Source: Dolomitihabitans soli (GTDB lineage Bacteria; Actinomycetota; Actinomycetes; Streptosporangiales; Streptosporangiaceae). Taken from it: a stretch of 64,000 nucleotides of DNA. Under the pieces are notes generated by a model that saw nothing but the letters and a program-made list of their open reading frames with translations, was not told the origin of the DNA and ran no database searches. The translations under genes and the position numbers were made by a program. The DNA lies in contig NZ_JAKNTW010000032.1 of the NCBI RefSeq assembly GCF_022213955.1, positions 62,001 to 126,000 on the forward strand. Reading direction: 5' to 3'. This document shows positions 1-8,959 of the stretch, one piece after another. The number at the start of each line of letters is the position of its first letter. The first letter of the stretch is position 1.

Positions 1-132
1 GAGGAGGTGCCGGAGGCGGCCTTCTGGTCCGACCGCGGGCGCGAGACACGGGCCGACGAGCCATCGCGATTCCAGCTGGAACGCCTGCTCTTCATCCGTC
101 AGACCTACCGGGAACTCGCAGGCAGACTCTGA
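1..132 (+). CDS. 3' end of an unidentified protein
   Basis: The first base of the window is in frame with an open reading frame that ends at TGA 130-132, giving the last 43 residues of a protein that begins outside the window. The tail is charged and ends in the helical-looking stretch FIRQTYRELAGRL. Codon third positions are mostly G or C, as in the surrounding real genes. No family can be named from so short a fragment. It converges on the minus-strand gene that ends at 418. Confidence 0.6.
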   Translation, partial: EEVPEAAFWSDRGRETRADEPSRFQLERLLFIRQTYRELAGRL

Positions 133-208
133 CCCCGAGCGACGACCCCGAGCGACGACCCCGAGCGACGGGCCCGAGCCAGGAGCCTGAGCGACGACCC
201 CGAGCGAC
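132..208. repeat. 13-bp tandem repeat (accccgagcgacg)
   Basis: Three perfect head-to-tail copies of accccgagcgacg fill 132-170. A degenerate stretch follows, then another copy of the core near 193-208. The array starts at the stop codon of the truncated upstream gene and lies in the gap between two convergent genes. A 13-bp unit does not preserve frame, so it is not a coding repeat. Its function is unknown and it may simply be replication slippage. Confidence 0.6.
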
Positions 209-338
209 CTCCGGACACGCCCCACCCCCGGTGCGCACCTTCACCGGACGGTGGGGACGATCGCCCGTGTGACATCCGACGTGGCCTGGTGCGTCTAACC
301 AGCGCTCGCCGGCCACGTCGGCGGACGCCGGAGAACAA

Positions 339-409
339 CGGCCCGGGTACGGCCTGCCCGGGCCGAGGCCGGGATCGGCTGCCGGCCCGGTGCCCGGGCA
401 ACGGGCCGG
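339..409 (-). terminator. Two GC-rich hairpins after the proline-rich gene
   Basis: Two inverted repeats lie just beyond the stop of the minus-strand gene ending at 418. CCGGCCCG (382-389) pairs with CGGGCCGG (402-409), and CGGCCCGG (339-346) pairs with CCGGGCCG (358-365). No T-run follows, which is normal for high-GC actinomycete terminators. The site lies between convergent genes and could serve both strands. Confidence 0.45.
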
Positions 410-417
410 CACGTCCG

Positions 418-1017
418 TCATCTGATGGCGCCGAAGGCCACAGCGGTGGCGGAGGCGATGACCGTGGTCAGGATGACCATGAGGAGCACCGTGGAGAGCG
501 GGTTGCGGCGGCGTTGGGGAGCCTCTTGGGGCTGGGCGCGCAGCCTCGGGGCCTCTGCCTGGGTGCGGGTGGGTGTGGGGCTCGGGGTGGGTCGGGGAGT
601 CGGCCGTGATTTCGGTGGCAGGTCGACGACCACGGGCTGAGGCGCCCGCGTCGGCTCGGGTCTCGGGATCGGGGGTCGAGTCGGAGGCGGGGTCGGGGTC
701 GTGGGTGGTGTCGGGGTTCGGGTCGGTTCGGGGGCCAGAGTGGGGGTCGGAGTGGGAGTCGGCCTGGGCGGAGGCGAAGGGGTGGGCTCCGAGGTGGGGG
801 CCGGTGAGGGGCACTCGCAGGGGGACGGGGGCAGCGACGCCGGAGGAGGCGGGGGCGGCGGTGAGCAGTGGCCCAGTTGGATCTCCAGGCGCACCAGCGC
901 GTCGACGTCGAGGCAGACCGTGATCCCCGGCGGGCCGGGCGAGGCAATCGCGGGCTCGCCCACGCAGAGCAGGAGTAACGTCCCCGCGAGAATCAGTGGC
1001 GCGCGGCGGACTCGCAT
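418..1017 (-). CDS. Secreted or anchored proline-rich protein with C-terminal membrane segment
   Basis: This 199-residue protein has an N-terminal signal sequence (a charged MRVRR start, a hydrophobic core, then an A-S-P-G region). A short segment with three cysteines follows: CLDVD, LGHCSPP and PCECP. A long Pro/Thr/Arg-rich stalk covers roughly residues 50-165. A hydrophobic helix near the C-terminus (about 175-195) could anchor it. The composition suggests an extended extracytoplasmic spacer. The ATG at 1017 lies 2 nt after the stop of the DUF4239 gene, so the two are probably co-transcribed. No enzymatic domain is visible and the function is unknown. Confidence 0.65.
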   Translation of the reverse strand: MRVRRAPLILAGTLLLLCVGEPAIASPGPPGITVCLDVDALVRLEIQLGHCSPPPPPPPASLPPSPCECPSPAPTSEPTPSPPPRPTPTPTPTLAPEPTRTPTPPTTPTPPPTRPPIPRPEPTRAPQPVVVDLPPKSRPTPRPTPSPTPTRTQAEAPRLRAQPQEAPQRRRNPLSTVLLMVILTTVIASATAVAFGAIR

Positions 1018-1019
1018 GG

Positions 1020-1799
1020 TCACGCGCCCCCGGCGATGCGCTGGAACTCCTGTAGCGCGTTGAGGAAGGCGTCGGGCCCGACGGCCAGCGCCCCGGCGAA
1101 GACGTGTGAGATGTCCCAGGTCATGTAGATGCCGAAGCCGAGCATCGCGGCCATCGCCAGCAGCGGCAGGATCGTCAGGCCACGCGGCCGGGCACCGGCG
1201 AGGAACGGGAAGAGGATGACGACGAGACCGGTCAGGATCGTCAGGGTGAGCAGCCCGGCGGGCGGCGTCGTCTGGGCGTCGGCGGCGCGCTGGTTGCGGG
1301 CGGCCGACATGTCCTTGATGTGATCGAGGACGAGGGTCTTGGCGTCTGCCGTGTCGTCGTCGTTCACCTGCACGGCGGTGACCTGGTTCCGCAGTGTGTC
1401 GAGGCGGGTCGCGCCCTCGCTGGAGAGCCGGCCCCCGGCCATCATCCGCCACTCGGCGTCGACCACGAAGTCGACGTAGTCGCGCAGCCCGGTCCGCAAC
1501 TGGGCCTCGACGGACGGAGGCAGACCGGCGACCGCCCAGTAGGTCTCCACCGCGGCCTGGCTCTCGGCGAAGGTGTTCTGCCTGGCGGTGTCGGCCGTGG
1601 TCCACGGCACGATGATGGCGATCGCGAACACCAGCAGGAACAGCGCGGACAGCATCGCCCCGGCGTGCCCGCTGGACGGCCCGCCGGGATCGCGGTCGTC
1701 CGACCCCTTGTCGAGCTTCCTGAACAGGATGGCGGTGATTCCCACCACGCCCATGGCCGCGACCACGGCGAATATGCTTACCAGCATGACGATCTCCAC
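1020..1799 (-). CDS. DUF4239 (bestrophin-like) membrane protein
   Basis: This 259-residue protein resembles the actinomycete DUF4239 family. It has a TM helix at the N-terminus (about 3-25), a second at about 50-70, an acidic soluble middle part, and two closely spaced TM helices near 185-230. The middle part carries the family-type stretches [12 protein letters not shown] and [13 protein letters not shown], then [10 protein letters not shown] just before the last TM pair. DUF4239 proteins are distantly related to bestrophin-type channels, but transport has not been shown for this subgroup. It is the first gene of a two-gene unit with the proline-rich protein, and a 20-bp palindrome lies about 40 bp upstream of its start. 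Confidence 0.75.
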   Translation of the reverse strand: MEIVMLVSIFAVVAAMGVVGITAILFRKLDKGSDDRDPGGPSSGHAGAMLSALFLLVFAIAIIVPWTTADTARQNTFAESQAAVETYWAVAGLPPSVEAQLRTGLRDYVDFVVDAEWRMMAGGRLSSEGATRLDTLRNQVTAVQVNDDDTADAKTLVLDHIKDMSAARNQRAADAQTTPPAGLLTLTILTGLVVILFPFLAGARPRGLTILPLLAMAAMLGFGIYMTWDISHVFAGALAVGPDAFLNALQEFQRIAGGA

Positions 1800-1839
1800 G
1801 GCTTGGATACGACTCAGCCCCGGACGCCTTACCGGTCAC

Positions 1840-1859
1840 TGATAGCTATATTGCTATCA
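1840..1859. promoter_or_regulatory. Perfect palindrome upstream of the DUF4239 gene
   Basis: TGATAGC (1840-1846) and GCTATCA (1853-1859) form a perfect inverted repeat around a TATATT spacer. It lies 41 nt upstream of the DUF4239 ATG and 20 nt past the P450 stop. The AT-rich arms and the position in the only gap that could hold a promoter suggest a repressor-binding site. The regulator is not evident. Confidence 0.4.
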
Positions 1860-1879
1860 CATTAAGTAGTGATCGGGAG

Positions 1880-3055
1880 TCATTCCCAAGTGATCGGGAT
1901 ACGGGTCACTCCACCGGTCAGGGAGGCTTCGCGTTCCCGCAGCTCCTCGAAGGGGATCGCGAGCGCGAGCGTGGGGAATCTGCGGAACAGGGAGCCGAAC
2001 ACCGTGCGCAGCTCCACCCGGGCCAGGCTCGCCCCGAGGCAGTATCTGGCCGCGTAGCCGAAGGACAGGTGCGGATCCTCGGGCGCCCGGCCGATGTCGA
2101 ACCGGTCGGGTTCCACGAAGGCCCGTTCGTCGCGGTTGGCGACGGCGGTGGAGATCAGCACCGCCTCGCCGCGTTCGATCGCCACCCCGCCGATCGTCAC
2201 GTCCTCGTGGGCGTAGCGCGGCAGCCCGTGGTGCCCCGGCGCGGCCATCCGGAGGATCTCCTCCACCGTCGAGTCGGCCAGCCCCGGATCGGCGATCAGC
2301 GCGTCACGCTGGGCCGGGTTGCGGAGCAGCAGCAGCACGCCGTAGTCGATCCGGTTGACCGTCGTCTCGTGCCCGGCGAACAGCAGCCCGGCCGCCAGCG
2401 TGGAGATCTCCTCCTCGGAGGCGTCCATGGTGGCCAGGTCGGAGAACACGTCGGCCGCCGGAGCGCCGCGCTTGCCGTCCACGATCCGCCGGGCGTACTC
2501 GCCGAGTTCGGCCAGTGCCGCCCCCGCCCGCACCGGGTCGCCCAGGTCGCCCATCGCGTCGGCGAGCTTCCTGAAGTACTCCCGGTCGTCGTACGGCACG
2601 CCGAGCAGCTCGCAGATCACCAGTACGGGCAGCGGCAGGGAGAGCGTCTCCCGCAGGTCCACCGGCGGCGTACGCTCGGCCATCCGGTCGAGCAGTTCGT
2701 CGACGAGCTCCTGAACGTGCGGCCGCAGCGCGTTCATCCGGCGGGCGGAGAACGCGGGGGCGAGTATCCGGCGCATTCGCTCGTGCTCGGCCTTCTCCGT
2801 CGCGACGTCGCCGCGCGGCCCGCCGAGCAGCACCGAGTTGGAGATCCTGGCCGCGCGTTCCGGGTCGGGCGCCGAGCGGCCCAGCCGCGGGTCGGCGAAC
2901 GCCTGCCGAGCCTCCTCGTAGCCGGAGACCAGCCAGGCGAGGTCGCCCGTCTGGGTACGAACCCTGGTCACCGGCGCGGTGACCCGCAACGCGCGATACT
3001 CCTCCGGAACGTCGAGAGGATCGTTGCGATCGAATGGCAGCTTAGGAACGTCCAC
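1880..3055 (-). CDS. Cytochrome P450 (bacterial class I type)
   Basis: This is a haem-thiolate monooxygenase of typical bacterial length (391 aa from the chosen start). Visible motifs are the I-helix oxygen-activation site AGHETT, the K-helix ExxR as EEILR, and the haem ligand loop FGYAARYCLG with its cysteine. The canonical FGxGxRxC pattern has alanine instead of the second glycine here. I chose the GTG at 3055 because P450s of this group begin close to the LPFDR-type segment. A longer frame from TTG 3124 is possible. No ferredoxin or ferredoxin reductase lies nearby, so electrons must come from elsewhere. The substrate is unknown. It follows the 3134-3610 gene on the same strand. Confidence 0.9.
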   Translation of the reverse strand: MDVPKLPFDRNDPLDVPEEYRALRVTAPVTRVRTQTGDLAWLVSGYEEARQAFADPRLGRSAPDPERAARISNSVLLGGPRGDVATEKAEHERMRRILAPAFSARRMNALRPHVQELVDELLDRMAERTPPVDLRETLSLPLPVLVICELLGVPYDDREYFRKLADAMGDLGDPVRAGAALAELGEYARRIVDGKRGAPAADVFSDLATMDASEEEISTLAAGLLFAGHETTVNRIDYGVLLLLRNPAQRDALIADPGLADSTVEEILRMAAPGHHGLPRYAHEDVTIGGVAIERGEAVLISTAVANRDERAFVEPDRFDIGRAPEDPHLSFGYAARYCLGASLARVELRTVFGSLFRRFPTLALAIPFEELREREASLTGGVTRIPITWE

Positions 3056-3133
3056 GGCCGGAAGCACCCCCACGGCTCGACGGCAGGTCACTTCGAACGT
3101 GTCACCCCGAAGGCGGTCAGGCAAGCCAGTCTT

Positions 3134-3610
3134 TCAAGCGGGAGTGGGATCGAACCGGCCGGCCGGGGCGAGACTGAGCCCGTCCAGGGCCGCCGCGATC
3201 TCCGGGACCTCCCGCAGCGCCTCCCGCACGATCGGGTCGGTGTCCATCAGGAACGCCAGGTGCCGGATGGCGTGCGCGACCACGTTCGGCACCCCGAGGT
3301 CCTCCGGTGACGGAGCCGACGCGGAGCTGCCACGGGCGATGTCGAGCCGGGGCAGGCCGGTGGCCGGCAGCTCGGGCGCCGGATCAGGGCATATCGCATA
3401 AGTCAGCACGACCTGGCCTTCGGGCCGGTAGCGCCAGCTCGTGGAGTGGACCACGTTCGACGAGCCGGCGACGCCCGACAGGCGGCGAGCGGCCTCGTCG
3501 GGGCTCTCTCCCCGCTGCGGCGTCGTGACGAGACGGCGGTAGGCCCAGCCGCCGCCGTGGTCCGCGCGCAGGACCAGGGCCTCGACCGTGACCGCCACGT
3601 GCTGTTCCAC
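3134..3610 (-). CDS. Conserved-looking hypothetical protein upstream of the P450
   Basis: This 158-residue protein starts at GTG 3610 with a GGGAG ribosome site 4 nt upstream. It has an alpha/beta N-terminal half, including the strand VVLTYAICPDP, and a C-terminal half with the helix VVAHAIRHLAFLMDTD. It has no signal peptide or TM helix. I do not recognise the family with confidence; the alternating strands would fit a small cytosolic domain such as a NUDIX-like fold, but no NUDIX box is present. It lies directly upstream of the P450 on the same strand, so the two may be co-expressed. Confidence 0.65.
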   Translation of the reverse strand: MEQHVAVTVEALVLRADHGGGWAYRRLVTTPQRGESPDEAARRLSGVAGSSNVVHSTSWRYRPEGQVVLTYAICPDPAPELPATGLPRLDIARGSSASAPSPEDLGVPNVVAHAIRHLAFLMDTDPIVREALREVPEIAAALDGLSLAPAGRFDPTPA

Positions 3611-3734
3611 CTGTCTCCCTCACTCATCTGCGACCAGTACGCAACAGCATCCCACAAGCATTAGCGCTATTGCCGTGGCGGCCCTTCTGTGGGTGGCTGG
3701 AGGAGAGAAGCGGGTCGAAAGAGGGAGAGCGCGC

Positions 3735-4931
3735 ATGGGGGACCGGCCCGGGATACTGGTGCTCATGGGATCGGGTGAGACCAGCCCGACCATGGTCGAG
3801 ATCCATCGTTCCGTCGTCCACCGGCTCGGCGGCGGGCCGCGGGCCGTACTGCTGGACACGCCGTACGCGTTTCAGGAGAACGCGGCCGACATCTCCGCTC
3901 GCGCGCGGCGATACTTCGCGCACAGCGTGGGCCTGACGGTGACCGCCGGCTCGGACGTCGGCACGGCCGACTGGGTGTTCTCCGGTCCGGGCAGCCCGAC
4001 CTACGCGCTGGACCGGTGGAACGAGACCGAGGTCGCGGGCGACCTGCGGGCCCGGATCCGCGCGCGGGCCGGCGCGACCGTGCTGGCCTCGGCGGCGGCC
4101 TGTACGGCGGGCCTCGCGACGGTGCCGGTGTACGAGATCTACAAGGTCGGCGCCGAGCCCCACTGGCGCGAAGGGCTGGACCTGCTCGGGGTGCTCGGCC
4201 TGCGCGCGGTGGTGATCCCGCACTACGACAACGCCGAAGGCGGCACGCACGACACCCGCTTCTGCTACCTCGGCGAGCGGCGGCTCTCCCGGATGGAGCG
4301 CGACCTCCCCCCGGACGCCGCGGTGCTGGGCATCGACGAGCACACCGCTGTCGTCACCGACCTGCTGACCGGCGAGATCCGGGTGAGCGGGCGCGGAGGG
4401 CTGACCGTCCGGCGCGCCGGCTCGCAGGCGGTGCTGCCCGCCGGCACCGTGCTCGACCTGGCGCGGCTCCGATCCCTGATCGAAGGGCGGACGCTGGACG
4501 CCGCCCCCGAGCCGCCGCCCGCGACCCCCATGTCGCAGATCACCCTGGCCGAGGTGACCGGCGCGTGCGGCCGGCGCTTCGAGGAGGCCATGGGCGCGGG
4601 CGACACCGAGGCCGCGACGCAGGCCGTACTCGATCTGGAGGGGAACATCACGAAATGGGCGGCCGACACTGAAGAGGACGAGGGCGGCGTCGACCAGGCG
4701 CGCGAGGTGCTGCGGCGATTGATCTCGGGCCTCGGCCGCCTGGCCGACCCGCGTGACCCGCGCGACCGGCTCGCCCCGCTGGTCGAACCGCTGCTCACGG
4801 TCCGGTCGCACCTACGCGAACAGGGCCGGTACGGCGCGGCGGACGCGCTGCGCGAGGCCCTGCTCGCCGGCGGCGTCGTGGTGGAGGACACCCCCCACGG
4901 CCCCCGCTGGACTCTCGCCGCCTGCCAATAG
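3735..4931 (+). CDS. S51 peptidase / cyanophycinase-like protein with a CysRS C-terminal-like tail
   Basis: This 398-residue protein starts at ATG 3735 behind a GAGGGAG ribosome site. Residues 1-265 have the class I glutamine-amidotransferase-like fold of S51 peptidases and cyanophycinases: LVLMGSGETSP at the start, a VFSGPGSPTYAL strand-turn, and the small-residue elbow SAAACTAG. The usual S51 nucleophile context (GxSAGA) is replaced here by a region with Ala and Cys. The last 55 or so residues end in ADALREALLAGGVVVEDT followed by PHGPRWTL. This closely resembles the C-terminal domain of cysteinyl-tRNA synthetases. No catalytic CysRS domain is present. The substrate is unknown and the fusion is unusual. 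Confidence 0.75.
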   Translation: MGDRPGILVLMGSGETSPTMVEIHRSVVHRLGGGPRAVLLDTPYAFQENAADISARARRYFAHSVGLTVTAGSDVGTADWVFSGPGSPTYALDRWNETEVAGDLRARIRARAGATVLASAAACTAGLATVPVYEIYKVGAEPHWREGLDLLGVLGLRAVVIPHYDNAEGGTHDTRFCYLGERRLSRMERDLPPDAAVLGIDEHTAVVTDLLTGEIRVSGRGGLTVRRAGSQAVLPAGTVLDLARLRSLIEGRTLDAAPEPPPATPMSQITLAEVTGACGRRFEEAMGAGDTEAATQAVLDLEGNITKWAADTEEDEGGVDQAREVLRRLISGLGRLADPRDPRDRLAPLVEPLLTVRSHLREQGRYGAADALREALLAGGVVVEDTPHGPRWTLAACQ

Positions 4932-5079
4932 GCTTGCTGCCAGTGGACCGATCGATGGGGGGAGCGATGATCGCACAGCGCAGGCCGAGTGCCCAGCCGC
5001 TGATCGTCGGCATGAAGGCCCGCCCCGCGGACCCACGACCTCTCCCCGCCCGCACCGGCGCCTGACCATCCTGCCTGCC

Positions 5080-7980
5080 GTGCGGTTCGGTGTCCTGGGG
5101 GCCTTGGGAGTGTGGTCCGCCGATGGCGAGACGGTCGCCGCCGGCGGACCGCAACTGCGCGCGCTGCTGGCGCTGCTGCTGCTGAACGCGGGCCAGACGA
5201 TGGGCGTGCGGCGACTCGTCGAGGGCCTGTACGGCCCGCAGGCGCCGAGCGGTGCGGCGCACGCCCTGCAGTCCCAGGTGTCCCGGCTGCGCCACCGGCT
5301 CGGAGCCGCGGGCGAAACAGGGGATCTGCTCCAGTTCGGTCCCGCCGGATACCGGGTGCTCGTCGATCCCGACGACGTCGACGTGCACCGATTCGAGCGG
5401 CTCGCCGGCGAAGGGCGGCAGGTGCTCGCCGCCGGAGATCACACTGGCGCCGCCCGGCTCCTGGGCGAGGCTCTGGGTCTGTGGCGGGGGCCGGCGCTGG
5501 CCGACGTCATCGACGCGCCCTTCGCCGGGGAGCAGGCCGCCAGGCTGGAGGAGTTGCGGGTCGCCGTACTCGAAGACCTGGTCGAGGCGCGGTTGGCGGA
5601 CGGTGAGCACCGCGACCTGGCGGCCGAGCTGCCGGAGATCGTGGCGGCGCATCCACTGCGGGAACGGCTGCGCGGACAGCTCATGCGGGCCCTGTACGGG
5701 AGCGGCCGGAAGGCCGAGGCGCTCCAGGTGTTCGAAGACGCGCGGCGGACGCTGGCGGAGGAGCTCGGTGTCGATCCCTCCCCCGAGCTCGGCGGTGTGC
5801 ACCTGGCGGTGCTGCGCGCCGGGCCCTCGCCCGCCGAGCCGGCGGGAGGCGGCGTTCCGGCCCAGTTCACCAGTTTCGTGGGGCGCGACGGCGACCTCGG
5901 ACGCGTCCGCGCGCTGCTCGGCGAGCGACGTCTGGTCACGCTCACCGGGCCCGGCGGGGTCGGCAAGACCCGGCTGGCGGTCGAGGCAGCCGGGCGGGAG
6001 CAGGATGAGGTCCGCTTCGTCGACCTGGCCCCGCTCGCCGACGGCGCGGCCGTCCCGCAGGTCCTGATCAACGCGCTGGGCCTGCGCGAGGCCGGGCTGG
6101 TGCCCGCGCTGTCCGGTCCGCTCGACCCCGTGGAACGGCTGATCGCGGGGCTGGCCGATCGGCGGGTGCTGCTCGTCCTGGACAACTGCGAGCACGTCGT
6201 CGCCGAGGTCGCCACGCTCGCCCGTCGGCTGCTGGCGGCCTGCCGGGACCTGCGGATCCTGGTCACCAGCAGGGAGAGGCTGGGCCTCACCGGGGAGACG
6301 CTGCACCCGGTCCCGCCGCTGCCCCTGGACGGCGGCGGCCCGGAGGCGCTCGGCCATCCGGCGGTGCGACTGTTCGCCGACCGGGCCGCCGCCGTGCGGC
6401 CCGGTTTCCTGATCGACGACGCCAACGTCGACGCGGTGCTGCGGGTCTGCCGGGCGCTGGACGGACTGCCGCTGGCGATCGAGCTCGCGGCCGCGCGGCT
6501 GCGGTCGCTGACGCTCGAGGAGGTCGAGGCCCGGCTGGACGACCGGTTCCGGCTCCTGTCGCGCGGCGATCCTTCGGCGGCGCCCCGACACCGGACGCTC
6601 CGCTCGGTCGTCGGGTGGAGCTGGGACCTGCTGAGCCGCCCCGAACAGGCGCTGGCCGCGCGGCTGACGGTCTTCAGCGGCGGCGCGCCGCTCCAGGCGG
6701 CCGCCCGGGTCTGCGGGCCGTCCGAGGACGAGGTCGTCGAACTGCTCGCCGACCTCGTCGACAAGTCCCTGGTGGAGGCCGGCGGGGGCCGGTACCGCAT
6801 GCTGGAGACCGTCCATGAGTTCTGCGCCGAGCGGCTGGCCGGCGATGGCGAGCGGGAACAGGTGAGGGCGGCCCACGCGGCGTACTTCCTCGAACTGGCC
6901 CGGGTCGCCGAGCCGCACCTGCGCGGCCCTGACCAGCTGACGTGGCTGGCCCGCCTCGACGCCGAACGCGGCAACTTCCACGCGGCGCTCCACTGGGCGG
7001 CGGGGGCCGACCCCACGCTCGGGCTCCGCCTGCTCGCCGCCCTGTCGTGGCAGGGGCAGTTGCGGGGACTGCCCGGAGAGCGAGCCGTGGTGGCCGCCGG
7101 CCTGCTCATCACGATCGGCGACGAGCCGCCCGCCGGTCTCGAAGAGGAGTACACGCTGTGCCTGGCGCACGCCGCGGTCGCCGACAACGTGCACGATCAG
7201 CGACTGCGCGATCATCTGGAGCGCCTTGCCGATCGGCGTCTCCGATACCCGTTCCTGCGCGTCCTGCGGCTCATGGTGAACGGCCCCTGCCGCGCGGACG
7301 GGGAGGTCCCCGCCGATCCGTGGTCTCACGCGTTCACCCGCCTGGAATCAGGGGCCAGGAGCCTCCTCGGCGGCGAGCGGGACACCGCCGAGCGGGCGTT
7401 CCGTGCCGCGCTGGAGGGGTTCCGCGGGACGGGGGACCGCTGGGGAGTCCTCGCCGCCCTGGAACAGCTGGCCGGGCTCGCGGACGAGACGGAGTTCGCC
7501 GCGCTGATGGCGGAGGCCATCGACCTGGCGGGACGGCTGGGCGCGGTGGAAGACCTGACCAGGCTGCTCGTCAGGAACGCCGACGGGCTGGCCGACGCCG
7601 GCCGGCTGCTCGCCGCGCGCGCGGAGTACGAGCGCGCCATCGAGTTCGCCCGCCGTACCGGAACGCCCGAGACCCAGGCCGGTGCCCAGCGCGGGCTCGC
7701 GGACGTCGCGCGCCTGCGCGGCGATCTGCCGGCCGCCCGCGAGCTGTACGACCGGGCGCTGCGAGGCTGCGCCCGGGCATCGATGGGCGCCGCGCGGACG
7801 CGCTGGCGGATCCTCACCGGCCTCGGCCGGGTCGCGGAGGCCGAACAGGACGCCGGCCAGGCCCGCTTCCGCTACCGGCAGGCCCTCGCCACCGCGCGCG
7901 CGTACGGAGATCGCCCGGCCGCCGCCGCCTCGGCTGAGGATCTGGCCGCGGTGGCCGCGTTCAACGCCGGTGGACGGTGA
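5080..7980 (+). CDS. SARP/AfsR-type regulator: winged helix, BTAD, NB-ARC ATPase, TPR
   Basis: This 966-residue regulator (GTG start at 5080) begins with an OmpR-like winged-helix domain (VRFGVLGALGVW, then LQSQVSRLRHRLG). A BTAD domain covers about residues 95-245. From about 280 there is an NB-ARC-type P-loop ATPase with Walker A GPGGVGKT and Walker B RVLLVLDNCEH. The C-terminal 300 residues are helical repeats of TPR type. The architecture matches Streptomyces AfsR-like activators, which bind direct repeats near -35 boxes and respond to cellular signals through ATP binding. It stands 148 nt after the S51-like gene and 95 nt before the SDR on the same strand, so the SDR is a plausible target. 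No direct-repeat site was obvious to me. Confidence 0.88.
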   Translation: MRFGVLGALGVWSADGETVAAGGPQLRALLALLLLNAGQTMGVRRLVEGLYGPQAPSGAAHALQSQVSRLRHRLGAAGETGDLLQFGPAGYRVLVDPDDVDVHRFERLAGEGRQVLAAGDHTGAARLLGEALGLWRGPALADVIDAPFAGEQAARLEELRVAVLEDLVEARLADGEHRDLAAELPEIVAAHPLRERLRGQLMRALYGSGRKAEALQVFEDARRTLAEELGVDPSPELGGVHLAVLRAGPSPAEPAGGGVPAQFTSFVGRDGDLGRVRALLGERRLVTLTGPGGVGKTRLAVEAAGREQDEVRFVDLAPLADGAAVPQVLINALGLREAGLVPALSGPLDPVERLIAGLADRRVLLVLDNCEHVVAEVATLARRLLAACRDLRILVTSRERLGLTGETLHPVPPLPLDGGGPEALGHPAVRLFADRAAAVRPGFLIDDANVDAVLRVCRALDGLPLAIELAAARLRSLTLEEVEARLDDRFRLLSRGDPSAAPRHRTLRSVVGWSWDLLSRPEQALAARLTVFSGGAPLQAAARVCGPSEDEVVELLADLVDKSLVEAGGGRYRMLETVHEFCAERLAGDGEREQVRAAHAAYFLELARVAEPHLRGPDQLTWLARLDAERGNFHAALHWAAGADPTLGLRLLAALSWQGQLRGLPGERAVVAAGLLITIGDEPPAGLEEEYTLCLAHAAVADNVHDQRLRDHLERLADRRLRYPFLRVLRLMVNGPCRADGEVPADPWSHAFTRLESGARSLLGGERDTAERAFRAALEGFRGTGDRWGVLAALEQLAGLADETEFAALMAEAIDLAGRLGAVEDLTRLLVRNADGLADAGRLLAARAEYERAIEFARRTGTPETQAGAQRGLADVARLRGDLPAARELYDRALRGCARASMGAARTRWRILTGLGRVAEAEQDAGQARFRYRQALATARAYGDRPAAAASAEDLAAVAAFNAGGR

Positions 7981-8075
7981 AGGGCGGTGTGCGGGTGGTG
8001 AGTGAGTGGTGGGTGCGTGGTGAGCGGTTCCTGCCAGCCTCGTGGTCATCGCCCAGCACTGACCAGGAGATCGAT

Positions 8076-8858
8076 ATGACGGACTTGACGGGCAAGACCG
8101 CGCTGGTGACCGGCGCCTCACGGGGAATGGGCCGAGCCATCGCCCAGCGGCTGGCCGCGGACGGCGCGCTGGTGGCGGTCCACTACAGCCGTGACGCCGA
8201 CGCGGCCAAGGAGACGGTGGCCACGATCGAGCAGGCCGGTGGCGAAGCCTTCCCGGTCCAGGCGGAATTCGGCACGGACGGCGACGTGCGGACGTTGCTC
8301 ACCGGCCTGACCGCGGGCCTTCATGGGCGGCCGCTGGACATCCTGGTCAACAACGCGGCCTGCGGGAACCAGGACACGGTGCGGGCCGGGTCGGTCGATC
8401 GGCTGACCCCCGGCCAGTTCGACGAGGTCTTCGCGATCAACGTGAAGGCGCCGCTGTTCCTCATCCAGGCGACACTGCCGCTGATGCCCGACGGCGGGCG
8501 CATCGTCACCATCTCCTCGCTCGCCACGCGGGTCGCCCTGCCCGGCCAGATCGCCTACGCGATGACCAAGGGCGCCCTGGAGGTCATGAGCCGGACGCTG
8601 GCGAACGCGCTCGGCGAACGCGGCATCACGGTGAACACGGTGAGCCCCGGCGCCACCGACACCGAGGTGACCGACACCCTGGACAACCCCGAGACCCGGA
8701 CCGTCTTGGCGGGCCTGACCGCGCTCGGCAGGATCGGCCGGCCGGCCGACATCGCCGACGCCGTCGCATTCCTCGCCTCGGACGACGCCCGCTGGATCAC
8801 CGGAAACGTGCTCGACGCCACCGGCGGCGCGTTCCTCGGCCCCATGTGGGCACGCTAG
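8076..8858 (+). CDS. SDR family NAD(P)-dependent oxidoreductase
   Basis: This 260-residue classical short-chain dehydrogenase starts at ATG 8076 with CAGGAGA 5 nt upstream. It has the TGASRGMG dinucleotide-binding glycine motif, LVNNAA, the catalytic Ser in TISSLA, and the YxxxK motif as YAMTK. The tail ends with a GNVLDATGG segment typical of FabG-like enzymes. It should reduce or oxidise a carbonyl/alcohol pair using NADP(H) or NAD(H); residue preference at the end of strand 2 (HYSRD) slightly favours NADPH. It directly follows the SARP regulator. The substrate cannot be predicted. Confidence 0.92.
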   Translation: MTDLTGKTALVTGASRGMGRAIAQRLAADGALVAVHYSRDADAAKETVATIEQAGGEAFPVQAEFGTDGDVRTLLTGLTAGLHGRPLDILVNNAACGNQDTVRAGSVDRLTPGQFDEVFAINVKAPLFLIQATLPLMPDGGRIVTISSLATRVALPGQIAYAMTKGALEVMSRTLANALGERGITVNTVSPGATDTEVTDTLDNPETRTVLAGLTALGRIGRPADIADAVAFLASDDARWITGNVLDATGGAFLGPMWAR

Positions 8859-8890
8859 CCTCCCGCCGCACCCAGGCGGTCGCACCGCGC

Positions 8891-8919
8891 CTGTGGTGCC
8901 CGTGTCCCGGGCGCCACAG
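8891..8919. terminator. Hairpin between convergent SDR and GNAT genes
   Basis: CTGTGGTGCCCG (8891-8902) pairs with CGGGCGCCACAG (8908-8919), with one G-T pair and a 5-nt loop. It lies 32 nt past the SDR stop and 41 nt past the GNAT stop on the other strand, so it fits a bidirectional terminator. Confidence 0.6.
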
Positions 8920-8959
8920 CGCGCCGGCGGCGCAGCCGATGCCCGTTGCTCGTCGTCGG

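Noticed and set aside
132-208. CRISPR array
   Set aside because: The 13-bp units are contiguous with no spacers, and no cas genes are in the window.
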